64,000 nucleotides of DNA, taken from the NCBI GenBank assembly GCA_963664065.1, contig OY760942.1, forward strand, positions 1,178,001 to 1,242,000. The letters are read 5' to 3'. The notes under the pieces are model-generated. The model was not told where the DNA came from, ran no database searches, and was given only the letters and a program-made list of their open reading frames with translations. Shown here piece by piece: positions 1-8,343 of this stretch (positions are counted from its first letter, which is position 1; each line of letters begins with the position of its first letter). The position numbers were made by a program, and so were the translations under genes. The DNA is from JABDJL01 sp963664065 (GTDB lineage: Bacteria; Pseudomonadota; Gammaproteobacteria; Xanthomonadales; SZUA-36).

Positions 1-1570
1 GGACAATCAGCGCCAGCACCCAGTTGCGCAAGGCCTGGCCGGGTCCGCCGGATGCCGGCGCTGCAAACCCTTGCCAACCCCTGCCACCTGGTCGTATCAA
101 TTCGACAAACGCCTCCAGTCGTTCCCGTGCAGCCGGTGCAGTAAACAGCGTAACCGGTATCCACACCAGGGCGGTTAAAGTGACCGTTGTAAGCAACTTT
201 TGGGAATACAGCCAATCGCCGTGACTGAAGTTGATCCAGGTAGCGATCACACCAGAAGCAATCATGGCTGAGAACTCCGACCAGGCATTGATACGCCACC
301 AGTACCAGCGAATGATCCACACCGGGCCTGCCCCGGCAGCAAAGGTCAACAGGAATTTCCAGGCACCGGCTACCGAGTCCATGTTTAAGGCCAAAACGAT
401 GCTGATTGCGAGCAGCACGAGCATGGCCATGCGGGACATCCATACGTAGTGTCTCTGGCTGGCATCCGGTTTGATGAACCGGCGGTAAATATCATTGATC
501 ATGTACGAGGCGCCCAGGTTCAGGTGGGTATCGACGGTGGACATGAATGCCCCGATCAGGCTGGCCAGTACCAGGCCCAAAAGACCAGCCGGGAGCACCC
601 TCGCCATGGTCATGGAATAGGCTTGCTCCGGGTCGGCCAGCTGGTCAAACAGCAACAACGAGGCCAACGCGGTCAGAATCCACGGCCAGACCTGTATGGC
701 GTAATTAATAAATGCATAAAGCAGGGTGGCGGCAAAAGCATGTTGCTCATTCTTGGCCGACAGCATGCGCTGGATATGTTTACCGCCGCCATCCGCGTAT
801 TTGTGTGCCCACCACTGCACCATGATATAGGTGAGGAAAACGGAAACCGGGCCCAGGTTGTCGCGCTTCAGTTCCGGCATAAAGTGCAGCTTCTGCTCCA
901 TACCTTGCTGCTCAAGCCCGCTGACCAGTGCGCCTAGTCCACCCACCTCGTTGACGGCAAACACCGCCAGCGTTATAGATCCGGCCAGGGCGATGAAATA
1001 CTGAATAAAATCGGTAATGACCACGCCGTAAAAGCCTGAGGCCAGCGTGTAGACCAGCGCAAGTGTCGTTGCCCCGACCAGTATCCATTCCACAGGAATA
1101 TCCGTCAGCCCGCCCAGCACCTTTATGACTGCCAGGAACACCCAGCCCATGATGAAGGCATTGAACAGCACACCGAAGTAAAAACCTTTAAACAGGCGCA
1201 ATGCAGCCGCCGGCTTGCCGGCGTAACGTTTTTCGATGATTTCGGCATCAGTCATGACGCCGGAGCGCCGCCAAAGGCGCGCAAACAGAAAGGCCACCAG
1301 CAGGGCCGATATGGCGCTGGCCCAGAAAAACCATACCCCGGAAATACCCTCAGTGCGAATAAAGTAAGTGAGTGAAACGGGCGTATCGATGGAAAAATTG
1401 GTGGCTGCCATTGAAACGCCGATCAGCCACCAGGGCATATGCCGCCCGCCAATAAAGAACTCATCCACAGACTTGCTTGCGCGACGGGTGAGCAGCATGC
1501 CGGCCGCAAAGATCAGCAGCAGGTAGCTTGCTACCACGATCAGGTCAAGCTGGGTGAGGTGGCGGCTCAT
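1..1570 (-). CDS. Sodium:solute symporter, SSS family (C-terminus beyond window)
   Basis: The reading frame starts with ATG at 1570 and stays open to the window edge, giving 523 visible residues. Near the N-terminus, residues 38-48 read FFIGGRHMPWW, followed by GVSMAATNFS. This is the conserved loop after the first helix of SSS (SLC5-type) Na+/solute symporters. Many hydrophobic helices follow, alternating with short polar loops. By family it should carry sodium-coupled uptake of an organic solute across the inner membrane; the substrate cannot be read from the sequence. It lies 34 bases downstream of the ABC permease on the same strand, but nothing in its function ties it to that operon. I see no clear ribosome binding site before the ATG, so the start is less certain than the family call. 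Confidence 0.85.
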   Translation of the reverse strand, partial: MSRHLTQLDLIVVASYLLLIFAAGMLLTRRASKSVDEFFIGGRHMPWWLIGVSMAATNFSIDTPVSLTYFIRTEGISGVWFFWASAISALLVAFLFARLWRRSGVMTDAEIIEKRYAGKPAAALRLFKGFYFGVLFNAFIMGWVFLAVIKVLGGLTDIPVEWILVGATTLALVYTLASGFYGVVITDFIQYFIALAGSITLAVFAVNEVGGLGALVSGLEQQGMEQKLHFMPELKRDNLGPVSVFLTYIMVQWWAHKYADGGGKHIQRMLSAKNEQHAFAATLLYAFINYAIQVWPWILTALASLLLFDQLADPEQAYSMTMARVLPAGLLGLVLASLIGAFMSTVDTHLNLGASYMINDIYRRFIKPDASQRHYVWMSRMAMLVLLAISIVLALNMDSVAGAWKFLLTFAAGAGPVWIIRWYWWRINAWSEFSAMIASGVIATWINFSHGDWLYSQKLLTTVTLTALVWIPVTLFTAPAARERLEAFVELIRPGGRGWQGFAAPASGGPGQALRNWVLALIV

Positions 1571-1604
1571 GTGCTATGCATGACCGCACAGCCGTCAGAC
1601 ATTG

Positions 1605-2699
1605 TCAATCCAGGCGCTTGTGGAAGCGTTTCACTGCAAAGGTCATTGCGATCAGTATGAAGCCCACCAGGATCATCAGTTCTCCAGCAAGGGCACCCAG
1701 GCTAGCGCCGCGTAAAACCACGCCTCGTATCAGGCGCATAAAATGTGTCATCGGGAGGATTTCGGCGATCCACTGGGCCAGCCATGGCATTCCTGCGAAA
1801 GGAAAGATGAAACCGGACAGCAATATTGAAGGCAGCAAGACAAAAAAGGTCAGTTGCATGGCCTGAAACTGATTCTGGGCCACGGTAGAAATCATCAAGC
1901 CGAGTGCGAGGTTGGCGATAATGAATGTTAGCGTCACCACGTAGGCATTCAATAGTGCGCCGCGGATTGGCACCTTGAATAAAAGCACGCCGAGCGCCAG
2001 AACCAGCGTTACCTGGATCAGACCGATGAAAATATATGGAAGGATCTTGGCCAGCATCAGCTCAGGGGTCTTGATCGGCGTGGTGATCAGCAACTCAAGG
2101 TTTCCACGTTCCCGTTCGCGAACGATGGCGACCGAAGTGAACAGGATCATGGTCATGGTCAGGATGACACCGATCAATCCCGGCACGGTATTGACCGGTG
2201 AGCGTCGTTCAGGATTGTAATAAGTCCGGGATTCGAACGTGGATGGCTGATAGCTTGCAGGAGGTTGGGAGCCCTGTGATCGTTGCGTCAGCTGCGCGAC
2301 CGCTCCCTGGACCACGGTATCGGAGCCGTCGATCAATAATTGAACGGCAGCACGATCCGGCTGTTGCAGGCGACGCTCGAAATCAGGCGGAATATAGATA
2401 CCCACGCTGATCTTGCCCTGGCGCATCAGGGTTTCCAACTCTCGCGCGTCTCTGGCCTGGTACTTGATGTCGACCACCTGGGACTGTGAAATGTCCATGA
2501 CGAATTGGCGGGACGCTGCGGTTCCCGACAGGTCTGCGACCCCGGCAGCGAGGTGGCGCACATCCATATTGATTGCATAGCCAAACAAAAGTAATTGCAT
2601 GACCGGCAGGCCCACGATCATCGCGAAAGTCAGGCGGTCCCGGCGCAACTGGCGCAATTCCTTCAGCACGATGGCCTTAATGCGTTGCAGCGACTTCAT
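1605..2699 (-). CDS. ABC-2 type transporter permease (YbhR/YhhJ-like)
   Basis: A 364-residue inner-membrane protein. It has one helix near residues 27-46, then a large extracytoplasmic domain to about residue 170, then a C-terminal block of about five helices. This is the layout of the ABC2_membrane_3 family (YbhR, YbhS, YhhJ). Such proteins form the membrane channel of drug or antibiotic exporters. The ATG overlaps the end of the upstream ATPase gene by 4 bases, so the two are translationally coupled and very likely form one transporter. Only one permease is present, whereas the E. coli ybhGFSR operon has two, so a homodimer is inferred. Confidence 0.88.
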   Translation of the reverse strand: MKSLQRIKAIVLKELRQLRRDRLTFAMIVGLPVMQLLLFGYAINMDVRHLAAGVADLSGTAASRQFVMDISQSQVVDIKYQARDARELETLMRQGKISVGIYIPPDFERRLQQPDRAAVQLLIDGSDTVVQGAVAQLTQRSQGSQPPASYQPSTFESRTYYNPERRSPVNTVPGLIGVILTMTMILFTSVAIVRERERGNLELLITTPIKTPELMLAKILPYIFIGLIQVTLVLALGVLLFKVPIRGALLNAYVVTLTFIIANLALGLMISTVAQNQFQAMQLTFFVLLPSILLSGFIFPFAGMPWLAQWIAEILPMTHFMRLIRGVVLRGASLGALAGELMILVGFILIAMTFAVKRFHKRLD

Positions 2700-3637
2700 G
2701 CCGCTTCTTTGCGTGCCAGTGTTGCTGCAACGAAGACATCTTCAAGGCTGGCCTGGTCCAGGCTGCAACCCGAAATCTTCAGACCTGCCGCCCGGATTGT
2801 TGCTGCCACGGTACGTTCAGCATCGGGGTGACTGCTCTGGATCAACACCCTGAGTTCATTTCCTATCTGGGCCACGCTACGTACCCACGAGTTGGCTGAA
2901 AGCACTTTTCCTGCACGGCGAGGTTGACTGGAAAGGACCCGCACAACCTGGGCATCGATATTCCTGCTCAGCTCAGCCGGGCTGCCTTCTGCAACCAGGT
3001 TGCCCTGGTCCAGGATAGCAAGTGCATGGCAGCGTTCGGCTTCATCCATATAGTGCGTTGAAACCAGGATGGTGGTGCCTTCATTGACCAGGTCAAACAG
3101 GCTTTCCCAGAATGCCCGGCGGTTTTCCGGATCGACCGCGCTGGTCGGTTCGTCCAGAAACAGCAGTTCAGGCTGGTGCAAGGTCGCTGCAGCGAGCGCC
3201 AGGCGTTGCTTTTGCCCGCCACTGAGGGTAGCCACGCGCTGGCGGACGAATTTTTGTAATCGGTACAGATCTGTTACTTCTGCCAGGCGCCTCTTTTTAT
3301 AGTGTCGTTCGAGCGTGTATACGTCTGCAATGAAACCAAGGTTTTCCAGAACAGTAAGGTCCTCGTACAATGAAAATTGCTGGGTCATGTATCCGACTTT
3401 CAATCGAAGTGCTTCGGCTTCCCTTGGTATCGAAAAGCCCAATACAGACATTTCTCCGCTGGAGGGCGTCAACAGCCCGCAGAGCATTCGGATAGTGGTG
3501 GATTTGCCTGAGCCATTGGGGCCTAAAAACCCATAAATGCGTTCACGTGGTATATCGAGGTCCAGGTCATTGACCGCATGCACGGCACCGAATGACTTGT
3601 TCAGTCCTGCAACGTGGATGGCTGAGCCGGAGTTCAT
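2696..3637 (-). CDS. ABC transporter ATP-binding protein (single NBD, YbhF-like)
   Basis: A 313-residue cytoplasmic ATPase. Walker A is GPNGSGKST at residues 39-47, the signature LSGGQ is at 138-142, Walker B LLFLDEP is at 158-164, and an H-loop STHYMDEA follows. The roughly 80 residues after the core match the C-terminal extension of the CcmA/YbhF type. YbhF itself has two fused nucleotide-binding domains, but this protein has one and would have to dimerise. It sits 8 bases downstream of the adaptor gene and overlaps the permease gene by 4 bases. It powers the export complex encoded by the same operon. Confidence 0.92.
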   Translation of the reverse strand: MNSGSAIHVAGLNKSFGAVHAVNDLDLDIPRERIYGFLGPNGSGKSTTIRMLCGLLTPSSGEMSVLGFSIPREAEALRLKVGYMTQQFSLYEDLTVLENLGFIADVYTLERHYKKRRLAEVTDLYRLQKFVRQRVATLSGGQKQRLALAAATLHQPELLFLDEPTSAVDPENRRAFWESLFDLVNEGTTILVSTHYMDEAERCHALAILDQGNLVAEGSPAELSRNIDAQVVRVLSSQPRRAGKVLSANSWVRSVAQIGNELRVLIQSSHPDAERTVAATIRAAGLKISGCSLDQASLEDVFVAATLARKEAA

Positions 3638-3645
3638 AGCCTGTA

Positions 3646-4611
3646 TTACTGCGTCGGTGAACCGGGTAGCCAGGCTTCCAGGGGAAGCCCGCTTTGCAGT
3701 GCTTCTGCGTTTTCGATTTCGACTTCGGCGAGAAAGCTGAGCCGGGACCGGTCATGTTCGGTCAATGCAAAATAAGGTGTAAAACTGGCGTCGCTGGAGA
3801 TCCAGCTGACCACGCCCTGTAAAGTCGCCTCAATCCCATCCAACTGAATATTCAAGGTCGTTCCGGAAACGACCAGTGTTCTTAAATGCTCCGGAACATA
3901 AATGCGGGCATAGACACGGCTGCTATCCAGCAGAATAGCCACGGTTGACCCTGCTTGCGGACGCTCGCCAACTTCGAACAGGACTTTATCAATAAGCCCT
4001 GCAGAAGGTGTCAAAACAATCAGGCGTTCCAGATTCAGCTGCATCAACCGGACTTGTGCCTCGGATGCATTCAATGATGCCTGGGCCTGTTGCAACTCCT
4101 CGACCGTGGTGCCACTGAGCAGGCTGGCCAATGCTTCCCGGTCCGCCTGTTCCCGCGCGCTGCTGGCCTGCCAGTTGGTCTGTGCATTGTCCAGATCGGA
4201 CTGGTTCGATAATCCCCTGTCGAATATGTCTTTTGCACGTTCTAGGTCCCCATAAGCGTTTCGTGTTATGACTTCACTTGCAGTCAGTCGGGCTTGCGAT
4301 TCCCTGATGGCCTCCTGGCGTGGCCCCCGTTGAAGTTCAGCGAATCGAGCAGCGGCCTGGTCACGCAAAGCCATCTGCTGATCCAGTTTCGCCTGCTGTC
4401 TGCGGCTGTCCTGCTCAATCACCAGGGCCCCGGCTGTTACAGACTGCCCGTTTTCCACAGCGATCAAGGTGATCGGCTCATTGCTTTCAACCGTGAGCTC
4501 GATCCGGTCACGTTCCAGCGTCCCTACCATGGTTTCCGGGCCTTGTTCGGTACAGGCAGTCAACACGAGGACAGTGATCAAGGTGAGGTGTTTGAGATAC
4601 AGGTAACTCAT
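3646..4611 (-). CDS. HlyD-family periplasmic adaptor, lipoprotein (YbhG-like)
   Basis: A 321-residue protein with a lipoprotein signal peptide ending in LTAC (Cys20), so it is probably lipid-anchored and periplasmic. A biotinyl-lipoyl-like half is followed by a long Gln/Ala/Arg-rich coiled coil (about residues 65-190), the second lipoyl half (AGLIDKVLFEVGERPQAG) and a beta-barrel region. This is the order of HlyD/membrane-fusion proteins. By family it bridges the inner-membrane ABC transporter to an outer-membrane channel. No TolC-like gene is in the window. Its start codon overlaps the tail of the upstream tetR gene by 4 bases, so regulator and pump are one operon. Confidence 0.88.
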   Translation of the reverse strand: MSYLYLKHLTLITVLVLTACTEQGPETMVGTLERDRIELTVESNEPITLIAVENGQSVTAGALVIEQDSRRQQAKLDQQMALRDQAAARFAELQRGPRQEAIRESQARLTASEVITRNAYGDLERAKDIFDRGLSNQSDLDNAQTNWQASSAREQADREALASLLSGTTVEELQQAQASLNASEAQVRLMQLNLERLIVLTPSAGLIDKVLFEVGERPQAGSTVAILLDSSRVYARIYVPEHLRTLVVSGTTLNIQLDGIEATLQGVVSWISSDASFTPYFALTEHDRSRLSFLAEVEIENAEALQSGLPLEAWLPGSPTQ

Positions 4612-5261
4612 GAGGTCATCCCATTCGATATCAGCTTTTTGATTTGGGAAAGATATTGATCAAGGCCTTCGGGTGTGTAACTGATGCCCAGTTCCGGTTC
4701 AGCGAGTGAACGGGCAATAAACGGGGAAAAGCACAGGCTCAACAGCATCAATGCAGCCGTCCCGGTATCGAAACCAGCGTCGACCCTACCCAGTTCCTGC
4801 TCCCTGGCCAGCAGGCCGGGCAGGGCACCGCCGATCCTCGGTGCATATTTCTTTGCGAACAAGTCATGGGTTTCACCTGCCGATAACATGACTTCGCGGG
4901 TGATCAACCTGGGCATGAATGGATGCCTGGCGGCCATGTTGAATAAAAGACTGGCAAAATTCTCCACACTGACGGAACCGGCCGATTTCATTTCAGCAAT
5001 CGCTCCCGCCAGCGGCAGCAGTGCGCGGTCCATCACCGCTATCAACAAGTCTTTCTTTGTGCCGAAGTAGTAATGAACCAGTGCCGGGTTAACATCTGCT
5101 TGTCCGGCAAGCTGCCTGATCGAGGTGGCCGCGTAGCCCTGTTCTGCAAATTGCTGTTCCGCGACATCCAGCAATCGTTCCTGCAATTCACCGCTTTTCA
5201 GGTTTGATGGCCGGCCCCTGGGCCGTTCAGCAGCCTGTCTCTTCATTTCTGCCGTATTCAC
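4608..5261 (-). CDS. TetR-family repressor, CecR (YbiH)-like, of the adjacent ABC exporter
   Basis: A 217-residue DNA-binding protein. The helix-turn-helix is at about residues 46-66 (SIRQLAGQADVNPALVHYYF), the classical TetR pattern, with an all-helical ligand-binding half behind it. The start of the second half resembles the DUF1956 domain of CecR. In E. coli, CecR controls ybhGFSR, and the gene order here (regulator, adaptor, ATPase, permease) matches that arrangement. The first gene overlaps the second by 4 bases. A perfect 20-bp palindrome lies 10 bases before its start codon, so autorepression of the whole operon is the likely mode of control. Confidence 0.9.
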   Translation of the reverse strand: MNTAEMKRQAAERPRGRPSNLKSGELQERLLDVAEQQFAEQGYAATSIRQLAGQADVNPALVHYYFGTKKDLLIAVMDRALLPLAGAIAEMKSAGSVSVENFASLLFNMAARHPFMPRLITREVMLSAGETHDLFAKKYAPRIGGALPGLLAREQELGRVDAGFDTGTAALMLLSLCFSPFIARSLAEPELGISYTPEGLDQYLSQIKKLISNGMTS

Positions 5262-5270
5262 ATGGCTATA

Positions 5271-5290
5271 TTAATTAAACGTTTAATTAA
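5271..5290. promoter_or_regulatory. Perfect 20-bp palindrome, probable TetR operator
   Basis: TTAATTAAACGTTTAATTAA is identical to its reverse complement over all 20 bases. It ends 10 bases upstream of the tetR start and lies between the divergent tetR operon and dusA. TetR/CecR-family dimers typically bind a palindrome of this size overlapping their own promoter. Binding has not been shown. Confidence 0.75.
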
Positions 5291-5373
5291 ATACAAGCCT
5301 TAATAGCAAAACACTTATAATTGGCCGCATGAAGAAACCGTTCAAAAACTCATGGTGATGGAATCATTCAATC

Positions 5374-6384
5374 ATGGCTGGTGAAAATAATAGTTTCATA
5401 ATGCGCAAACTGTGTGTTGCACCGATGATGGACTGGACCGACCGCCACTGCCGATATTTTCACCGGCTGCTGGCGCCCTCTGCCCTGTTGTACACGGAAA
5501 TGGTGACAACCGGCGCTGTATTGCACGGTGATCGTAATCGCCTACTAGGTTTCCACGAAGCGGAACACCCGGTTGCGCTGCAATTGGGCGGAAGTGATCC
5601 GATGGACCTTGCAAATTGCGCAAAGATTGCTGAGGAGATGGGATACGACGAAGTTAACCTCAATGTCGGATGTCCATCCGACCGTGTCCAGAAAGGCCGT
5701 TTCGGTGCCTGCCTGATGCTGGAACCGGAACTGGTCAGGAATTGCCTGGCAGCCATGATTGATGCGGTTGAGATACCGGTCACGATCAAGAGCCGTCTTG
5801 GGGTGGACGACCACTACAGCTACGAATACTTTCGCGATTTCATCGGCATGGCCATGCAATCGGGTTGCCGGGTGCTGCTTGCGCACGCCCGCAAGGCATT
5901 GTTATCCGGGCTCAGTCCAAAACAGAACCGAGAAGTACCACCACTTCACCATGACTGGATATACCGCTTGAAGCAGCAAATACCGGAGTTGGAAATCATC
6001 ATCAACGGTGGTGTGGACTCCTTGAAATCAGCACAAACGCATTTGCAGCAGGTGGACGGCGTTATGCTGGGCAGGGCGGCCTACCAAAACCCGTGGGTAC
6101 TGGCCGAATGCGAACAGGCTTTCGGTAATGGGAAACCTTTGCCCGAGCGAGCCGAAATTGTGCGGCAACTCAATGATTACCTTGAATACCTGGTCTCAGT
6201 AGATGAACCGGTCAAACGAATCACCCGTCACGTGCTTGGCCTGTTCCAGGGCCAGCCCGGCGCAAAGATCTGGCGACGCTTTCTAAGCCAGAATGCACAC
6301 ATTGACGATACCAACCGCGAAATCTTTCAGCAGGCGTTGCAGGCGGTAAACGAGGTGGTGGGTGGCACCCAGAATGCAGCTTAG
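5374..6384 (+). CDS. dusA: tRNA-dihydrouridine(20/20a) synthase DusA
   Basis: A 336-residue FMN-dependent TIM-barrel enzyme that reduces uridine to dihydrouridine in the tRNA D-loop. The N-terminus (VAPMMDWTDRHCRYF) and LLYTEMVTTGAVLHG are hallmarks of the DusA branch rather than DusB or DusC. NVGCPSDRVQ at about residues 97-106 carries the conserved catalytic Cys100. The length matches E. coli DusA. A second in-frame ATG at 5401 gives a protein that begins just before the conserved core and may be the true start, because neither ATG has a strong ribosome binding site. It is transcribed divergently from the tetR operon. Confidence 0.95.
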   Translation: MAGENNSFIMRKLCVAPMMDWTDRHCRYFHRLLAPSALLYTEMVTTGAVLHGDRNRLLGFHEAEHPVALQLGGSDPMDLANCAKIAEEMGYDEVNLNVGCPSDRVQKGRFGACLMLEPELVRNCLAAMIDAVEIPVTIKSRLGVDDHYSYEYFRDFIGMAMQSGCRVLLAHARKALLSGLSPKQNREVPPLHHDWIYRLKQQIPELEIIINGGVDSLKSAQTHLQQVDGVMLGRAAYQNPWVLAECEQAFGNGKPLPERAEIVRQLNDYLEYLVSVDEPVKRITRHVLGLFQGQPGAKIWRRFLSQNAHIDDTNREIFQQALQAVNEVVGGTQNAA

Positions 6385-6408
6385 GCGTGCGCAACCGGAA
6401 ACCCTGAA

Positions 6409-7323
6409 ATGATCGTTTGGGAAGCCCGGAATTTCCTGGAAGAATACTCGAAGGGTAATTTTCCAGCCAATGCTCCAGCCCTGCCGCGGGGCGTTTTCAT
6501 GATTGAACCCGAATCATTTTATGTCAATCCCGAAACCTCGGCGGATAATGCCTACATGGACCTGGAAAATGCCGCTGACCCGGAACGGGCCCTGAGTCAA
6601 AGCCGGGCGCTGGCCTGCGCCATTCGCGACAGGGGAGTTGAAGTCGAGGTGTTTGCCGGTGATCCGCAGGCCCCGGACGGCGTTTTTCCAAACAATGCCT
6701 TTGCAACGATTCCGGGCTGCCTGATCATAGGCAGTATGTGGCATCACGGACGGCGCAGGGAAACGGAGCGAAAAGACATTCGAAATTTTTTCAAGATCCG
6801 GGATTACACTGCTGTCGATTTGTCCCGGCAGGACTGCATTGCAGAATTGACCGGTCCGCTGATCCTGGACAGGGCACGTAGAATCGGTTTCTGTGGCATG
6901 ACAGACCGTGTTGATCATGCAGGGGTGGTGGCGATGCACAAGGCATTTGATCTGCGTCTCAGCTTCGCTTTTGACCTGGCTAAATGCGAATATCACACCA
7001 ACGTGCTCATGATGATCCTGGCAGGCACCGCTTGTGTACTGTGCCCCGACGCATTCGCCGACCCGGAAGTGCCCGATGCGATAAGCACGGCTTTCCCCGG
7101 TCATTGCCTGATGCTTACGGAGGAAGAGAAGAATGCTTTCGCCGGTAATTGTATTGCGCTCACTCGAAAGGACCTGTTTATGAGCCAGACCGGTTACAAG
7201 GCTTTGCGCCCTTCGAGCCTTAAGACCCTTCAATCCTGGGGTTTTGAATTGACTACGGTTGAACTCGACGAAATTGAAAAAGCCGGTGGTAGTCTACGCT
7301 GCATGGTCGCCGAGATTTTCTAA
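6409..7323 (+). CDS. CtlX-like / arginine deiminase-related amidinohydrolase
   Basis: A 304-residue protein of the pentein (guanidino-group-modifying) superfamily. FPNNAF is at residues 93-98, the catalytic-His motif EYHTNV has His196, and GGSLRCMVAEIF at the C-terminus carries the nucleophilic Cys298. This set fits citrulline-utilisation hydrolase CtlX and dimethylarginine-hydrolase-like enzymes, which act on ureido or guanidino groups. The usual acidic motif EGTGS reads ELTGP here (from about residue 146), which may change substrate or activity. The Met at residue 31 is a plausible shorter start, because family members usually begin near there. It lies 24 bases after dusA on the same strand. 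The exact substrate is unknown. Confidence 0.75.
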   Translation: MIVWEARNFLEEYSKGNFPANAPALPRGVFMIEPESFYVNPETSADNAYMDLENAADPERALSQSRALACAIRDRGVEVEVFAGDPQAPDGVFPNNAFATIPGCLIIGSMWHHGRRRETERKDIRNFFKIRDYTAVDLSRQDCIAELTGPLILDRARRIGFCGMTDRVDHAGVVAMHKAFDLRLSFAFDLAKCEYHTNVLMMILAGTACVLCPDAFADPEVPDAISTAFPGHCLMLTEEEKNAFAGNCIALTRKDLFMSQTGYKALRPSSLKTLQSWGFELTTVELDEIEKAGGSLRCMVAEIF

Positions 7324-7402
7324 TACCCGGGCAATTCAGGTGTGATTCAGCAACATACTTTAAAATGTACCCATAAATCGGAATTAGATTGAATTGGATC
7401 GA

Positions 7403-7627
7403 ATGAAACGCTTTTTCAGACAATGGCTGATCATCATGGTGCTGGCGCTGGCTGTACCAGTGGACGCGTTCGCCATCAGTCTGCAGGAAGCTGCCCGCCA
7501 GGCAGCACGCCAGTACAACGCAAAGGTTTTGTCTGCACGCACGGTGACGCGCGGAAATACGCGTATTCATGTCATCAAGCTGATTACAAAGAAGGGCGTG
7601 GTCAAGACGGTCCGGATTCCGGAATGA
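7403..7627 (+). CDS. Small exported PepSY-domain peptide
   Basis: A 74-residue protein starting at the ATG at 7403; an upstream TTG would only lengthen the signal peptide. A clear Sec signal (MKRFFRQWLIIMVLALAVPVDAFA) is followed by about 50 residues with the PepSY pattern SLQEAARQAARQYNAKVLSA and a basic beta-hairpin end. PepSY peptides are periplasmic and often inhibit or sense. It is 35 bases upstream of the response regulator and in the same direction. A role in signalling through the PhoQ-like kinase is inferred from position. Confidence 0.75.
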   Translation: MKRFFRQWLIIMVLALAVPVDAFAISLQEAARQAARQYNAKVLSARTVTRGNTRIHVIKLITKKGVVKTVRIPE

Positions 7628-7662
7628 CCCGGCGCTTTGGAATATAAGGGAGCAGGTGTTCA

Positions 7663-8343
7663 ATGCGGTTGTTGTTGGTTGAAGATGACGTGAGATTGCA
7701 GGATTCCCTGGCTGACAGCCTGCGCGAAGCCGGTTTTGCCGTTGACGTCAGCGGTGACGGGATTGAAGGCCTGTATTACGGTGAGGAATTCCCAATCGAC
7801 CTGGCCATCATAGACCTCGGCCTGCCGGGAATGTCCGGGCTGGACCTGATTCGTAAGCTCAGGAAGTCTGAACGGCGCTTTCCCATTTTGATCCTGACTG
7901 CGCGTTCCGAATGGCAGGACAAGGTGACCGGCCTGGAAGCCGGTGCCGACGACTATATGACAAAACCCTTTCACCCCGAGGAACTGAAGGCCAGGGTGGC
8001 CGCGCTCATTCGTCGTTCTGCCGGGCATTCCCAGCCCGAGGTCGGTTTTGGGCCGGTGAAGATCGATCTTTCTTCGCAGCGCGTGATGTTGAACGGTACG
8101 GAAATAGACCTGACCACCTATGAGTACAAGGTGCTGGAATACATGGTCCTGCATCCTGGTGAAGTGGTGAGCAAGACAGCACTTTCAGAGCATATCTACG
8201 AAGAGGATGCGGACCGGGACAGTAATGTAATCGAAGTGTTCATGGGCAGGTTGCGGCGTAAAATCGACCCGGATGGCACACTCAGACCGATCGAAACACT
8301 GCGAGGCAGGGGCTATAGATTGAACCTTCAAGATGCCAGTTAA
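7663..8343 (+). CDS. OmpR/PhoB-family response regulator, PhoP-like
   Basis: A 226-residue transcription factor. The receiver domain has the acidic pair Glu7-Asp8-Asp9, the phospho-acceptor Asp51 in IIDLGLPG, and Lys in the TKPF loop near residue 102. A winged-helix Trans_reg_C domain occupies about residues 128-220 and ends with LRGRGYRL. Overall it is closest to PhoP/QseB-type regulators. It overlaps the kinase gene by 11 bases, so the two are coupled. Its regulon cannot be read here; the preceding PepSY gene is an obvious candidate target. Confidence 0.92.
   Translation: MRLLLVEDDVRLQDSLADSLREAGFAVDVSGDGIEGLYYGEEFPIDLAIIDLGLPGMSGLDLIRKLRKSERRFPILILTARSEWQDKVTGLEAGADDYMTKPFHPEELKARVAALIRRSAGHSQPEVGFGPVKIDLSSQRVMLNGTEIDLTTYEYKVLEYMVLHPGEVVSKTALSEHIYEEDADRDSNVIEVFMGRLRRKIDPDGTLRPIETLRGRGYRLNLQDAS

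Noticed and set aside
1..5261. Plus-strand open frames across the minus-strand genes of the first 5 kb
   Set aside because: They lack any family similarity and lie opposite clear genes; they are antisense shadows.
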